DNA of 64,000 bases, taken from NCBI RefSeq assembly GCF_009766095.1, contig NZ_LMUD01000007.1, positions 109,623 to 173,622 on the forward strand, written 5' to 3'. A program made the translations under genes and the position numbers. Positions 1 through 9,472 of this stretch are shown here, piece after piece (position 1 is the stretch's first letter; every line of letters begins with the position of its first letter). This stretch comes from Granulicella sp. S190 (GTDB lineage: Bacteria; Acidobacteriota; Terriglobia; Terriglobales; Acidobacteriaceae). The notes under the pieces were generated by a model. It was given only the letters and a program-made list of their open reading frames with translations, searched no databases and was not told the DNA's origin.

Positions 1-1875
1 CGCGCCAGCTTCTTCTTTCTCGGCGACATCCCCTCTTCCGTCCAGGCTGATACCCCAGGCTTCCTGGCCGGCCGGCCCACCGGAGCAATCGTCATCGCTG
101 GTTCCACGGCATCGAACGGCTCTTCGCAGATAACCGGCGCAGGTGCGAACGTAGGATCCAACAACGCTACATCGCGTAATCTCTACACCCTCGACGACCA
201 CGTCTTCTACTCCCGTTCGCGTCACCAGGTCGAAGCCGGAGTATGGCTTCAGTCCCTCCAGTCGAACGACAACCTCGCCCAGAATCAGTACGGCCAGGCC
301 TCCTTCGCGTCGCTCGCGACCTTCCTTCAGGGAACCGTAAAAACCTTCACCGTCGTCCCCAACCCCACGCCACTCAACTGGCGAAGCTTCATGGGCTCCG
401 CCTACCTCGAAGACACCTGGCAGCTCACTCCCGCGTTTGAGATTCGCGGCGGCATTCGCTTCGAGTCCACCAACGGTTGGAATGAAGCTCACGGTCGCGC
501 CTCGCAGTATGGCTTTACCGACGGAGTCATCAACACCACTCCCACTACAGGCACCTCCGCCCTCTCCGACAACCGCGCAAAGATCCTACCCGAACCTCGC
601 CTCGGCATAGCGTGGAACGTCTTCGGTACTGGCAAGACATCCCTCCGCTCCAGCATCGGCCTTCATCACTCCCTGCTCGACAACCTCGACTATCGCCTCG
701 ACCAGGCCGCACCTTACAACACAACTCTCTCTTACTCCAACGTCCCCGTCGCCAGCCCGGTCAGCGGCGCACCTGGCCTCATCTCTCCCTCGAACATTCA
801 GACCGACATCTCCACGCCCGCGGTCGTCTCCTACACCTTCAGCATCGAGCAGCAGCTCGATCAGGCCACCTCGCTCACCATCGGTTACGTCGGCTCTCAC
901 GGCTATCATCAGATCCTCTCCGAGGATCAAAACGAACCCGCCTCCATCGTCTGCTCCCCGGCCTCAGGCTGCCCTCTCGGCGCCTCCATAGGGACGATCT
1001 ACTACCCCACAATCGTCAAAGCAAATCCCCTCGTGGCTAACACCACCTCATGGACCTCAGGCGGTTCCAGTAACTACAACGCACTCGAAGTCGATCTTCG
1101 CCGCAATCTCTCTCATGGGTTGCAACTTCGGGCCAACTACACCTTCGCCAAAAATCTCGACGACGGTTCAGCCTGGAACACGAGCGTCTCTGCCAACACG
1201 CCGGCCTTTGTCTCCTACCCGGCAAATCCCTCGCTCGACTACGGTCCCGCCGCAACCGATATCCGCCACCTCGCTGCCTTCAACGCGACCTACGAGCTGC
1301 CTGTCGGTCGCGGTCACCTTCTTCTACCCACGACGTCGTCGTGGATCGACCACGCAGTATCAGGGTGGAGCCTCAGCACCATCGCAACCCTTCAAACCGG
1401 ATTTCCGTTCAGCCCTCAACTTGGCTACAACCCCACCGGCTCCGGAGACACCCGCAACCCCGTTCGTCCAAACGTCAACCCGGACTTTCACGGAAGTCTC
1501 TACACGCACGGCAGCACTGCAACCCGTGTCTCGCAGTTTTTTGCGCCTACTGCCTTCACTGCGCCTGCCTACGGCACCCTCGGCGATCTCGGCCGCGACA
1601 CTCTCACCGGTCCCGGCTACGCGGACTGGGATCTCTCTCTCCTGAAATCCACGACGCTGACCGAGCGAACCCGCCTCCAATTCCGCGCTGAATTCTTCAA
1701 CGTTCTCAATCACACCAATCTGCAGACGCCGAACGAAGTCGTCTACACCGGCGGCCCCACACAAGGTCCACCCGCCAGCCAAACCGCCGCCGCTGTGCAA
1801 AGCCCTACCGCAGGAGTCATCACGGCCGCCTCTACCAGCCGTCAGATCCAACTAGCGCTCAAGCTGATTTTTTAG
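1..1875 (+). CDS. TonB-dependent outer membrane receptor, Oar-like (5' truncated)
   Basis: Frame 1 is open from the first base of the window, so this is the last 624 residues of a longer protein. The visible part is a run of amphipathic beta strands with many Tyr, Asn and Ser residues, as in a TonB-dependent beta barrel. It ends in QLALKLIF with a terminal Phe, the usual outer-membrane barrel signature. Phrases such as FRAEFFNVLNHTNLQ and LRANYTFAKNLDDG near the C-terminus are typical of the very large acidobacterial Oar/carboxypeptidase-regulatory-domain receptors. The N-terminal plug lies outside the window. The likely role is uptake of glycans or other large ligands across the outer membrane. 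The GH3 enzyme that follows 132 bp downstream on the same strand fits this. The ligand cannot be read from sequence. Confidence 0.88.
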   Translation, partial: RASFFFLGDIPSSVQADTPGFLAGRPTGAIVIAGSTASNGSSQITGAGANVGSNNATSRNLYTLDDHVFYSRSRHQVEAGVWLQSLQSNDNLAQNQYGQASFASLATFLQGTVKTFTVVPNPTPLNWRSFMGSAYLEDTWQLTPAFEIRGGIRFESTNGWNEAHGRASQYGFTDGVINTTPTTGTSALSDNRAKILPEPRLGIAWNVFGTGKTSLRSSIGLHHSLLDNLDYRLDQAAPYNTTLSYSNVPVASPVSGAPGLISPSNIQTDISTPAVVSYTFSIEQQLDQATSLTIGYVGSHGYHQILSEDQNEPASIVCSPASGCPLGASIGTIYYPTIVKANPLVANTTSWTSGGSSNYNALEVDLRRNLSHGLQLRANYTFAKNLDDGSAWNTSVSANTPAFVSYPANPSLDYGPAATDIRHLAAFNATYELPVGRGHLLLPTTSSWIDHAVSGWSLSTIATLQTGFPFSPQLGYNPTGSGDTRNPVRPNVNPDFHGSLYTHGSTATRVSQFFAPTAFTAPAYGTLGDLGRDTLTGPGYADWDLSLLKSTTLTERTRLQFRAEFFNVLNHTNLQTPNEVVYTGGPTQGPPASQTAAAVQSPTAGVITAASTSRQIQLALKLIF

Positions 1876-2007
1876 GAGAGTCGCTCCGGCAACAGAACCC
1901 TCTTCGCGCATCTATCGATATACTTCTCCGGGAAAATAAATTCAGCTTTCTCGTCATGTAGATGGTCAAGCCTCTACAGAAATTATGTCGGCCCGGAGTC
2001 CGTCAAG

Positions 2008-4593
2008 ATGCTCATGCGCAATCGTCCCGCCTTCGCACGCAATACCATCCTCGCTGGCACCTTTCTTCTCGCCAGCCTCTCCGGCTTCGCGCAGTTCGTC
2101 GGAAACAACCCCCAGGCGGTCGACAAGCGTGTGGACGATCTCCTGGCAAAGATGACGCTCGACGAAAAGATCGACCTCATCGGCGGCGACACCCCCTTCA
2201 GAACCCATCCTGTAGCGCGGCTCGGCATCCCCTACTTCCAGATGGCCGATGGCCCGGTCGGAGCACACATTCCCGCGCCGACCATCGCCTACGCCGCAGG
2301 CATCGGCCTCGCTGCCTCATGGGATAGAAACCTCGCCCTCAGCATCGGACAGCAGCTCGGTCGCGACTCGCGCTCACGCGGCGCGGCCTTCCTTCTCGGC
2401 CCCGGCGTCAACATCTATCGCGCACCCATGAACGGCCGTAACTTCGAGTACTTCGGCGAAGACCCATTCCTCGCCAGCGCAATCGCCGTCGGTTACATTC
2501 GCGGCGTCCAGCAGGAGGGCGTCTCAGCCACCGTGAAGCACTACCTTGGCAACAACTCCGAGTACCTCCGCCACGACTCAGACTCCATCATCGACGAGCG
2601 CACCCTGCGTGAGATCTACATGCCCGTCTTCGAGGCCGCCGTGAAGACCGCCAAAGTCGGCGCCATCATGGACTCCTACAACATCACTAACGGCGAGCAC
2701 ATGACGCAGAACCAGCGTCTCAACGTCACCGTCGCCAAAGATCAATGGCACTTCCCCGGCATCATCATGTCCGACTGGGTCGCGACCTACGACACCGCCG
2801 CAGCCGTCAAAGGCGGCCTCGATCTCGAGATGCCCTTCGGCGTCTACTACTCTAAAGAAAAGATCATGCCACTGCTGAAGGACGGCACCATCACCCAGGC
2901 CGAGCTTGATGAGAAGGTACGCCGCATCCTCCGCGTCGCGGTAGACTTCGGCTGGCTCGATCACCCCCAGCTGGATACAAGCATCCCGCGATATAATCTC
3001 GACGGTCGCGCCGCCTCCCTGCAGGCCGCAATCGAAGGCGCAGTCCTCCTCAAAAACGAAAACAACGTTCTCCCTCTCGACAGGAAGGCCCTCAAGACCA
3101 TCGCCATCATCGGACCTACAGCGACCCAGACTGTGACCACAGGCGGCGGCAGCGGCGAGGTCGTCAGCTTCGCCAACACCAACCTTCTCGTCGGCGTCAG
3201 CAACTTCGTCGGCCCACAAACCAAGGTCCTCTACGCTCGCGGACTCCACAGCGTCAACCAGATGTCACGCCTCACGCACTTCACCACCGATTCACAAGGC
3301 ACCACCTCGGGAGTCACGCACATCAGCTTCGCCAAGGCCAACCTCGAAGGCGACGTCACCAGCACCGCCACCGAGACCACGATGCAAACCCCCGCATCCA
3401 CTCGCCGCGAGCCCGAAGAGCAGGAGCTCAACGCCCTCACCTCGCATCGCAACGCATCGCCCTACGTTCGCGCCACCAACAGCAGCCGCTGGACCGGCTA
3501 CTACACCCCTGCCGAAGCAGGGAAGTACGCCATCTTCATTCAGACCGACGGCAAGTATCGCGTCCTGGTCGATGATGCCATCGTCTTCGACAGCTCCGTC
3601 GTTCCCAAGTACATCCTCAACCAGACCACGCTGGACCTCACACCCACCGCGCACAAAGTCGTCCTCGAGCAGCTCTCGCAACAGATCGGCTCTGTCTCCG
3701 GCATGCGCCTCGGCATCGCTCCGCTCAGTAGCATCGTCGAGCCGGACGCTCTCGAGATGGCCTCTCACGCCGACGCCGTCATCCTCGCTGTTGGCTTCAA
3801 CGCAGCGTCCGAGTCTGAAGGAGGAGACCGTACCTTCGAACTCCCCGTCGGTCAGGAGCAGCTCATCCAGCAGATCTCTGCCCTCGGCAAAAAGACGATC
3901 GTCGTCATCACCTCCGGCGGCAGCGTCGACCTCTCCAAATGGAAAGACAAAGTCCAGGGCATCTTCGAAACCTGGTACGCCGGTGAAGAAGGCGGTACCG
4001 CCGCGGCACGTCTGCTCTTTGGAGAAGAAAACCCCTCCGGCCATCTCCCCATCAGCTGGGAGAAGAAGATCACCGACAATCCAAGCTTCAACAACTACTA
4101 CCCCGACCCCGGCACCAACAAGATTGTCTATCGTGAAGGAATCTTCGTAGGCTATCGAGGTTACGAACACAACCACACCGAGCCGCAATATCCCTTCGGC
4201 TTCGGACTCTCCTACACTACCTTCTCCTTCAGCAAGCTCAAGAGCTCTCCATCAGCCGATGGGCACGCAACCGTAACCTGTGACGTTACAAATACAGGCC
4301 ATCGTGCCGGTGCCACAGTGGCTCAACTCTACGTTGGTCAGAACTCGACAACCGTAGAGCGTCCCACAAAGGAACTGAAGGCCTTTGAGCGAGTAGTCCT
4401 GCAACCCGGCGAGACCAAACACCTCACCTTCAATCTCGACCCACGCAGCTTCAGCTACTACGACGTCAAGTCGTCAGCCTGGCAGGCAGATGCTGGCCAA
4501 TACACACTCCTGCTGGGCGACTCCTCGCAAAACACCCCGCAGAAGACCACCATCCAACTCACCAAACCCATCACCACTCCGGTGAGTGAATAA
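2008..4593 (+). CDS. GH3 beta-glucosidase with PA14-like insert, exported
   Basis: An 861-residue glycoside hydrolase family 3 protein with a Sec signal peptide ending near SGFAQ. Order: catalytic TIM barrel (about 35-310) with the IIMSDW motif, nucleophile Asp256; an alpha/beta sandwich split by a PA14-like insert (about 430-575, containing RWTGYYTPAEAGKY); the ESEGGDR segment at 602-608, with Glu604 the likely acid/base; and a C-terminal fibronectin III-like domain (about 740-850). It should hydrolyse beta-linked glucosides or related disaccharides in the periplasm or outside the cell. PA14 inserts usually shape the substrate pocket. The first ATG at 2008 has GGAG about 9 bases upstream; the ATG at 2014 is an alternative. 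It follows the receptor on the same strand and may share its transcript. Confidence 0.93.
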   Translation: MLMRNRPAFARNTILAGTFLLASLSGFAQFVGNNPQAVDKRVDDLLAKMTLDEKIDLIGGDTPFRTHPVARLGIPYFQMADGPVGAHIPAPTIAYAAGIGLAASWDRNLALSIGQQLGRDSRSRGAAFLLGPGVNIYRAPMNGRNFEYFGEDPFLASAIAVGYIRGVQQEGVSATVKHYLGNNSEYLRHDSDSIIDERTLREIYMPVFEAAVKTAKVGAIMDSYNITNGEHMTQNQRLNVTVAKDQWHFPGIIMSDWVATYDTAAAVKGGLDLEMPFGVYYSKEKIMPLLKDGTITQAELDEKVRRILRVAVDFGWLDHPQLDTSIPRYNLDGRAASLQAAIEGAVLLKNENNVLPLDRKALKTIAIIGPTATQTVTTGGGSGEVVSFANTNLLVGVSNFVGPQTKVLYARGLHSVNQMSRLTHFTTDSQGTTSGVTHISFAKANLEGDVTSTATETTMQTPASTRREPEEQELNALTSHRNASPYVRATNSSRWTGYYTPAEAGKYAIFIQTDGKYRVLVDDAIVFDSSVVPKYILNQTTLDLTPTAHKVVLEQLSQQIGSVSGMRLGIAPLSSIVEPDALEMASHADAVILAVGFNAASESEGGDRTFELPVGQEQLIQQISALGKKTIVVITSGGSVDLSKWKDKVQGIFETWYAGEEGGTAAARLLFGEENPSGHLPISWEKKITDNPSFNNYYPDPGTNKIVYREGIFVGYRGYEHNHTEPQYPFGFGLSYTTFSFSKLKSSPSADGHATVTCDVTNTGHRAGATVAQLYVGQNSTTVERPTKELKAFERVVLQPGETKHLTFNLDPRSFSYYDVKSSAWQADAGQYTLLLGDSSQNTPQKTTIQLTKPITTPVSE

Positions 4594-4639
4594 ACGATCT
4601 CGCATGGATTCCTACTTGCTGTTGTCTGTCGTTCTGTTT

Positions 4640-4678
4640 GTCATCCCGTAGGGATCTGCTGTTGCTGTTTCCTCTGCC
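4640..4678. repeat. REP-like intergenic unit Y, single copy
   Basis: A short sequence that begins GTCATCCCGTAGGGATCTGC and continues as a T/G-rich tract. It resembles the segment at 57874-57921. The core is a small hairpin, ATCCC-gta-GGGAT. In the other copy the arms are one base pair longer (ATCCCC-gaa-GGGGAT), so both arms changed together. It fills most of the space between the GH3 gene and the convergent VWFA gene. No coding potential is seen here. Confidence 0.5.
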
Positions 4679-4763
4679 ATCGGGAAGAGCCGTTTCCTTA
4701 TGCATCCCGAGGACCCACGATCCGGTGAGCCGCAGAAGACAGCGGCCCCGGATCATCTTCCAA

Positions 4764-5843
4764 CTACGGCGTAGAAGAATCCGACCCATTCGAGGACAGC
4801 ATATCGCTCGAAGGCTGCGTCTGCTGTAACAGGCGATATCCGTCACGCGTCCGAATGTGATACTTCTGCAGATTCTTCCCCACCAGCTTCACCGTAATCG
4901 TGCGCCAGCCCCGGTTCGGATTCGGCTGAGGGTAATAGCTCAGCGTATAAAGATGCGCTAGGTCATCCCGAATCGAACTGAAAGCCTGCTTCTCATCTCT
5001 CCAGCTCTTCGAAAAATAAGCCTTGCCGCCGGTCACCTTGCTCATCCGTTCGAACACCGCGGTAGATATCGGCTCTGCCTCGGCCTGCTGCGTACTGATC
5101 ATATAAATAATCGTCCCAGTAGACTGCGCCAGCTCCGCCACGTCCTCCGGCGGCACCAGGCTCGCGTTATCCGGCCCGTTCGAGAAGACAACAATCGCCT
5201 TCTTCCCCGTCAGCCGCGCCGCATCTTTCACCGTCAGCAGAAGACTGTTGTAGAGCGCAGCATCATCCCCTGCAACCGTGTTGCGTACCCCTCGCAACAC
5301 CTGTGCCCGGTCCGGCGTAAGCGCTGCGACGCGCGAAAGATCTCGACTGTAAGAGTAGAGCGCCACCTTGCTGACTCCCTCGAGAGAGCGAATGAAGTCA
5401 GCAATAGAATCCTGCGCAAACACAAACCCGCGGTACATATAGTTGCTGGTGTCGAACAGGATAAAAACATTTGCTCCCGATCCCCATAACTCTGGCGATT
5501 TCAGCGGATCGCCCGTCGATTTTTTCACAATCTCCGGCCCTTTGCTCGTCTCCTGAGGAGCAGCCTGCCCGCCCGGCGCAGCAGCGTCGAGCAACCTTCG
5601 AGGGGCCTCATTTCCTTCTTCAAACGTCGAAGCTCTTTCGGCAATCTTATCCTCGCTGATCGAGAAGTCTTCCGGCCGAAGTCCGCTCACATAGTTTCCC
5701 TTCCCATCGGTCACCGCCACATTCAGTTGCACCAGGACCACACTCACCTTGATGCGCGAGTTATCATCCTGCGCGGCTCCATAACCGCCGCCATAGAAGG
5801 GAATCGAAAGAGCACAAAGAAGAATAAGAGTTCGCTTAGTCAT
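4764..5843 (-). CDS. VWFA-related domain protein, exported
   Basis: A 359-residue protein with a signal peptide and then a von Willebrand factor A-like domain of the kind abundant in Acidobacteria (VWFA-related, TIGR03436 type). The domain includes VVLVQLNVAVTD, LRPEDFSISED and NVFILFDTSNYM. The metal-binding DxSxS signature is imperfect: Asp131-Thr-Ser-Asn-Tyr replaces the last Ser with Tyr. The start at 5843 is chosen because AAGGGG lies just upstream and a signal peptide follows; longer readings would run into the neighbouring gene. It begins 8 bp after the stop of the large gene upstream (5852-9004), so the two are almost certainly co-transcribed. Family members are thought to mediate adhesion or protein-protein contact; the ligand is unknown. 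Confidence 0.82.
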   Translation of the reverse strand: MTKRTLILLCALSIPFYGGGYGAAQDDNSRIKVSVVLVQLNVAVTDGKGNYVSGLRPEDFSISEDKIAERASTFEEGNEAPRRLLDAAAPGGQAAPQETSKGPEIVKKSTGDPLKSPELWGSGANVFILFDTSNYMYRGFVFAQDSIADFIRSLEGVSKVALYSYSRDLSRVAALTPDRAQVLRGVRNTVAGDDAALYNSLLLTVKDAARLTGKKAIVVFSNGPDNASLVPPEDVAELAQSTGTIIYMISTQQAEAEPISTAVFERMSKVTGGKAYFSKSWRDEKQAFSSIRDDLAHLYTLSYYPQPNPNRGWRTITVKLVGKNLQKYHIRTRDGYRLLQQTQPSSDMLSSNGSDSSTP

Positions 5844-5851
5844 AAGGCCCC

Positions 5852-8800
5852 TTAGGGTGTAGTTGCTACGGCTTCCTGCCGATCCGGCAGGTTCGTAGTA
5901 GTAGGTGGTGGAGTCAGTCCCGCACTCTTGCCCTGTCGGAACTCCTGCCCCGTCTCTTGAAACGCGCGAAGGATCGCAGGCCAATCATCCGGCTCCGTCG
6001 CAAAGATCTTCGTAATCGCTCGCCGGCTCAGCTCCGGAACAAGGCTGTTCAACGCCGCAGGCGAGTAGCCCATCTCATCCGCAAGCCGGGCCCAGTACAA
6101 ATTGCTCGACTCCCACGACTCCCCGAACAGCCTGCTCGAATACGATCCAAAGAAGGGGAACGGCTTCACGTTCAGCAGATCGCAGCCGTTCGTTCTCGCC
6201 ATCGTAGGATGCGGTACGCCGAAGTCACGAGACAGGCGATCCCAGCTCACCTCCGCCGGATACTTCCCTCGCAACTCCTCCAGCTGTTGGCTCGCCGGGC
6301 CCCACGTCACCTTCTCGTCAGGGAAACGAACACGGTACTCCGCCGCCAGGTAAGAGGTCTCAGACGGCGTCATCAACGGAAGCAGTGCAGCCGTATCGTC
6401 CGCACGCGCCAAAGCGCGTTGCACTCGTTCCAGCCGCTGCGAAGTCAAACGATCAGACAGAATCGCGACAACTCTCTCCCGCGTCTGGCCGTCCCCTGCA
6501 GAGGCCGTCAGCAGCTCCTCTCCAGATCGCTGATACAGTGTCACCGCATGCAGCTCCGCCGGCGATACGCTCCACCAGCGCGGCAGCGTAGCGCCAACCA
6601 GAAGCTCCGGCACCAGGTCTTTCCATATCAGCGCCTGCACATTCTCCGGAGACAAAAAGTCCTGCTCCGTAATCGCCAGCGCATAAGACAGATCTACCAG
6701 CGACCCAACCAGGTAAGCTCCCCCTCCAGCCGGAGACCCAGCACCCAGCAGCATCGGAGAGCCCCATAGTCGATCCGGCGTCTGGATCGAAACTCCAAGA
6801 AAGTCATGCGAACGCACAAACAGCGGATTATGGTGAAGCATCTGCGCCCCGGGCGGCTCATAGTAGGCGTAGTTCAAACCCACCAGCGTATCCCGCAAAA
6901 ACGGCGTCAGTTGGCCTCGAGCTGCATCAACCTGGCCACGCGATCCTGGCTCTTTCAAAATCTTCGTCAGATCCGTCCGCACCTGCAGCTCCGCGTGGTG
7001 AGCCGTATAGTTCGGCGGAGCCCAGCTGATCTTCTCGCTGTTCGTAAAGATCGGCCGAGGCAGATCGAACTCGTGAAGCTCAGCTGCCAGCGGTAGCAGG
7101 GCATCACTTTTGCCCTTCCCATCGCCCAGCTCCTTCATGCCGTTGCTCAACGCAAACAAGGTGTCGAGAGACACCAGCCGTTGATCGTCCAACACCGCAT
7201 TGATCCTCGCAGCCAGCGCCGCATGTACCTTCATCCCGTCCGGCGTCGATTGTGTAGGCCCGGCAAGCAACTCGACCATCTGCTCCTGTGTGCTGTTCGC
7301 ATTGGCCCCAACCGAGCGCAGCAACTCCTCCACGGACGTGTGCGCACCATCGAACAATTGAGTCGAAGAAGAGATCGTAGCGAACGGCCCAATCACCTTC
7401 TGCCACGACGCGCTTTGTTGACCCTCAGGAATCTGTCCCTGCCGCGCAAGAATCTGCCACAGCCCGACGCTCGCCTGAAACGATCCCAGCGCGTTCCCGC
7501 GAAGCGTAGGGTTGGAGATCTTGTCGATCGAATCCACCGTAGCCAGAAAGTGCTCGATGCACGCATCGTTTAAGCCGGGAAACTCTGCGAACACCAGGTA
7601 CCAGTTGTTCATCCTGCTGAACCGGTCGGCCATCATACGAACAGTTGCAGCCGACAACCGACCCCCCGGCTGTCGTCCGCGGTCCAGCTCACTCATCGTG
7701 AGATAGATCTGCAGTGGTCCACTGTCTGTATCTACCGTAGCCAGTGCGGTCATCGTCTCCAGCAACTGCTCCGGACGATCCCAGCTCTTCGCCCGCTTCA
7801 CCCAGCTTTTAACCACCTTGGAGTCGGCCTTCTGCAGCAGAATCTCCTTCCACACCGCCATATCTCCCGGCACATGTGGCTCTCCGTTCGCCTCCCACTG
7901 CACGCGCGTAAACAGCACTAGCAGGTCAGGCGCCCGTGGAAACACACCCTTCACCGCGTTCGTCCCCACCGCGCCTCGCCGAAACACATCGTAAAGCTGC
8001 TTCAGCCGCGAATCTTCCGTAAGACGTATCTGCTGAGCCTGATTTACCCGTGACAGCGCATCGAAATACGCCGCCAGCCAACCGTTATCCTTCGCCAGCA
8101 GGTTGCTGACGAACTCCCCCGGCGCATCCGGGCTCGCACCCGCCAGATCCTTCCACTCCGTCACTACCGCCGCTCCTCCCGGAACGATCACGTGTCCCGA
8201 GCGAATACAGATCTGGCTCCCATAAAAATCGAGAATGCTTGCAACAGGGAGCAGTCTCCTAAGCCCAGGGGACCTCTGCAACGCAACGCTCGTCTCGCTG
8301 TCGGTCTTGTTCAGAGCCCAATAGAGTCGCGCCACCGCCGGATCACTCAGCAGCGCGTCCACCACATCTCCCGCTCCCCGCCGTGGGTTCTGGCTTAACC
8401 CAATCCAATCCGTCTGGTGAAACAACACTGGAACCAGCGAGGCTGGATACGAATAGGAGAAGGGCGTTCCTGTTTGCAGAGCCTCCTCCAGTTCCACCAG
8501 CGGGAACCCCGAGTCGATCGTCAGAAAAGCTCTCTCCGGATTCGCCGTCTCTAGCGTAAAGTCCTTCTGGCCGCATCCCTCGCGCAACCGGTATCCAAGG
8601 ATCTGCACCAGCGTCCCGGCGTCGTCACAACCACTCACCCGAATCGTATTGCTCTTTCCCGCGAGCACCTGAAGCTCCCGGGCTTGATTCAGATAGCGGT
8701 CGATCAATATTAGAAACTCTGTCGGACTGTTCTGCTGAAAACCGCGAAGGTACACATTCCGCGCCAGTAGCGGAAGCACCTCCTCCTTGGAGACCTTCTG

Positions 8801-9004
8801 GCTGATGCCGGCCATCCGCAGAAACGACCGCAGCGGCCCGGGGATCAGCACCATCTCGCTCGCCGGAGACGCAGCCCTGGCCGCGTCAGTCCCGTGGTCC
8901 GCCGCAGAAGACACTCCCGCAGCGTAGGCAGGCGATCCCGCACAAACAGAAAGACATACCGAAGCGGCTACTGAAGCAAGCGATAGACGAAGAGAGAACT
9001 TCAT
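5852..9004 (-). CDS. Large exported protein of unknown function
   Basis: A 1050-residue protein that I do not recognise. It has a signal peptide (MKFSLRLSLASVAASVCLSV, then cleavage near PAYAAG). The rest is a long, mostly helical, soluble-looking chain rich in Leu and Ala without obvious catalytic motifs. The segments SYALAITEQDFLSPENVQ and CDLLNVKPFPFFGSYSSRLF are distinctive. The start at 9004 is chosen over an ATG 12 codons upstream because AGGTG sits about 8 bases before it and the signal peptide begins there. It is the first gene of a pair with the VWFA protein (8 bp gap), so the two may form an exported complex. The 468 bp upstream should hold the promoter. Confidence 0.8.
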   Translation of the reverse strand: MKFSLRLSLASVAASVCLSVCAGSPAYAAGVSSAADHGTDAARAASPASEMVLIPGPLRSFLRMAGISQKVSKEEVLPLLARNVYLRGFQQNSPTEFLILIDRYLNQARELQVLAGKSNTIRVSGCDDAGTLVQILGYRLREGCGQKDFTLETANPERAFLTIDSGFPLVELEEALQTGTPFSYSYPASLVPVLFHQTDWIGLSQNPRRGAGDVVDALLSDPAVARLYWALNKTDSETSVALQRSPGLRRLLPVASILDFYGSQICIRSGHVIVPGGAAVVTEWKDLAGASPDAPGEFVSNLLAKDNGWLAAYFDALSRVNQAQQIRLTEDSRLKQLYDVFRRGAVGTNAVKGVFPRAPDLLVLFTRVQWEANGEPHVPGDMAVWKEILLQKADSKVVKSWVKRAKSWDRPEQLLETMTALATVDTDSGPLQIYLTMSELDRGRQPGGRLSAATVRMMADRFSRMNNWYLVFAEFPGLNDACIEHFLATVDSIDKISNPTLRGNALGSFQASVGLWQILARQGQIPEGQQSASWQKVIGPFATISSSTQLFDGAHTSVEELLRSVGANANSTQEQMVELLAGPTQSTPDGMKVHAALAARINAVLDDQRLVSLDTLFALSNGMKELGDGKGKSDALLPLAAELHEFDLPRPIFTNSEKISWAPPNYTAHHAELQVRTDLTKILKEPGSRGQVDAARGQLTPFLRDTLVGLNYAYYEPPGAQMLHHNPLFVRSHDFLGVSIQTPDRLWGSPMLLGAGSPAGGGAYLVGSLVDLSYALAITEQDFLSPENVQALIWKDLVPELLVGATLPRWWSVSPAELHAVTLYQRSGEELLTASAGDGQTRERVVAILSDRLTSQRLERVQRALARADDTAALLPLMTPSETSYLAAEYRVRFPDEKVTWGPASQQLEELRGKYPAEVSWDRLSRDFGVPHPTMARTNGCDLLNVKPFPFFGSYSSRLFGESWESSNLYWARLADEMGYSPAALNSLVPELSRRAITKIFATEPDDWPAILRAFQETGQEFRQGKSAGLTPPPTTTNLPDRQEAVATTP

Positions 9005-9472
9005 CGCGGGACACCTCATGGCAAACCCAAAGACCTGCAACTCCGTTCCCTGCGAAGCAGCTTGCTTCTCATCGAACTGATAGGTCGCGGCAGCGAAAGA
9101 GGATCGTAACTATGCCGCGAAACGAAATCGAGCTGCAAAGACGAGAAGGCGCAATCTGCTTGCTCGTACCTTAAATGGCTCGGCTTCCTGTCAGCTCTCC
9201 TCAAAGCTTTCAGCGAAGAGGAGTTATAGTACGGAGTGTTTGGAGGGTACTCTACTACTACCCCGCAGAGATTTGCCATAGCATTAGAAACAAATCTCAA
9301 AAAAAATGCGTACGCTCAACAGCTCTGGAAAGCCCGCATCCCTTGCGGTCGACTTATCCTCTGGACTCAAAGCCAGGAAAACGAAGTCTCTCCAAGAGAC
9401 ACTTCGCAGCAAAACTCCCGGCAAACACCACCAGATGACATCATTTGGCCGACGTCTTCCCTCTATGCCAGC
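9005..9472. other. Intergenic region between EF-P and the exported-protein pair
   Basis: This 468 bp has no convincing gene on either strand; the open frames here lack ribosome sites and overlap the EF-P gene. It holds the EF-P terminator (9375-9406). By position it must also contain the promoter of the 5852-9004 gene, although no clear -35/-10 pair stands out. Confidence 0.5.
9375..9406 (-). terminator. Rho-independent terminator of the EF-P gene
   Basis: On the minus strand CGAAGTGTCTCT-tgg-AGAGACTTCG forms a hairpin (one bulged base pair step) followed at once by TTTTCC. It lies about 65 bp after the EF-P stop codon. Confidence 0.6.

Noticed and set aside
2578..4188. Long minus-strand frames opposite the GH3 gene (223 and 298 codons)
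   Set aside because: Products are Asp/Val/Gly-rich shadows of the GH3 codon pattern, with no start signals or family resemblance.
5844..5984. A 47-codon upstream extension of the VWFA gene
   Set aside because: It would overlap the end of the upstream gene; the ATG at 5843 has a good ribosome site followed by a signal peptide.
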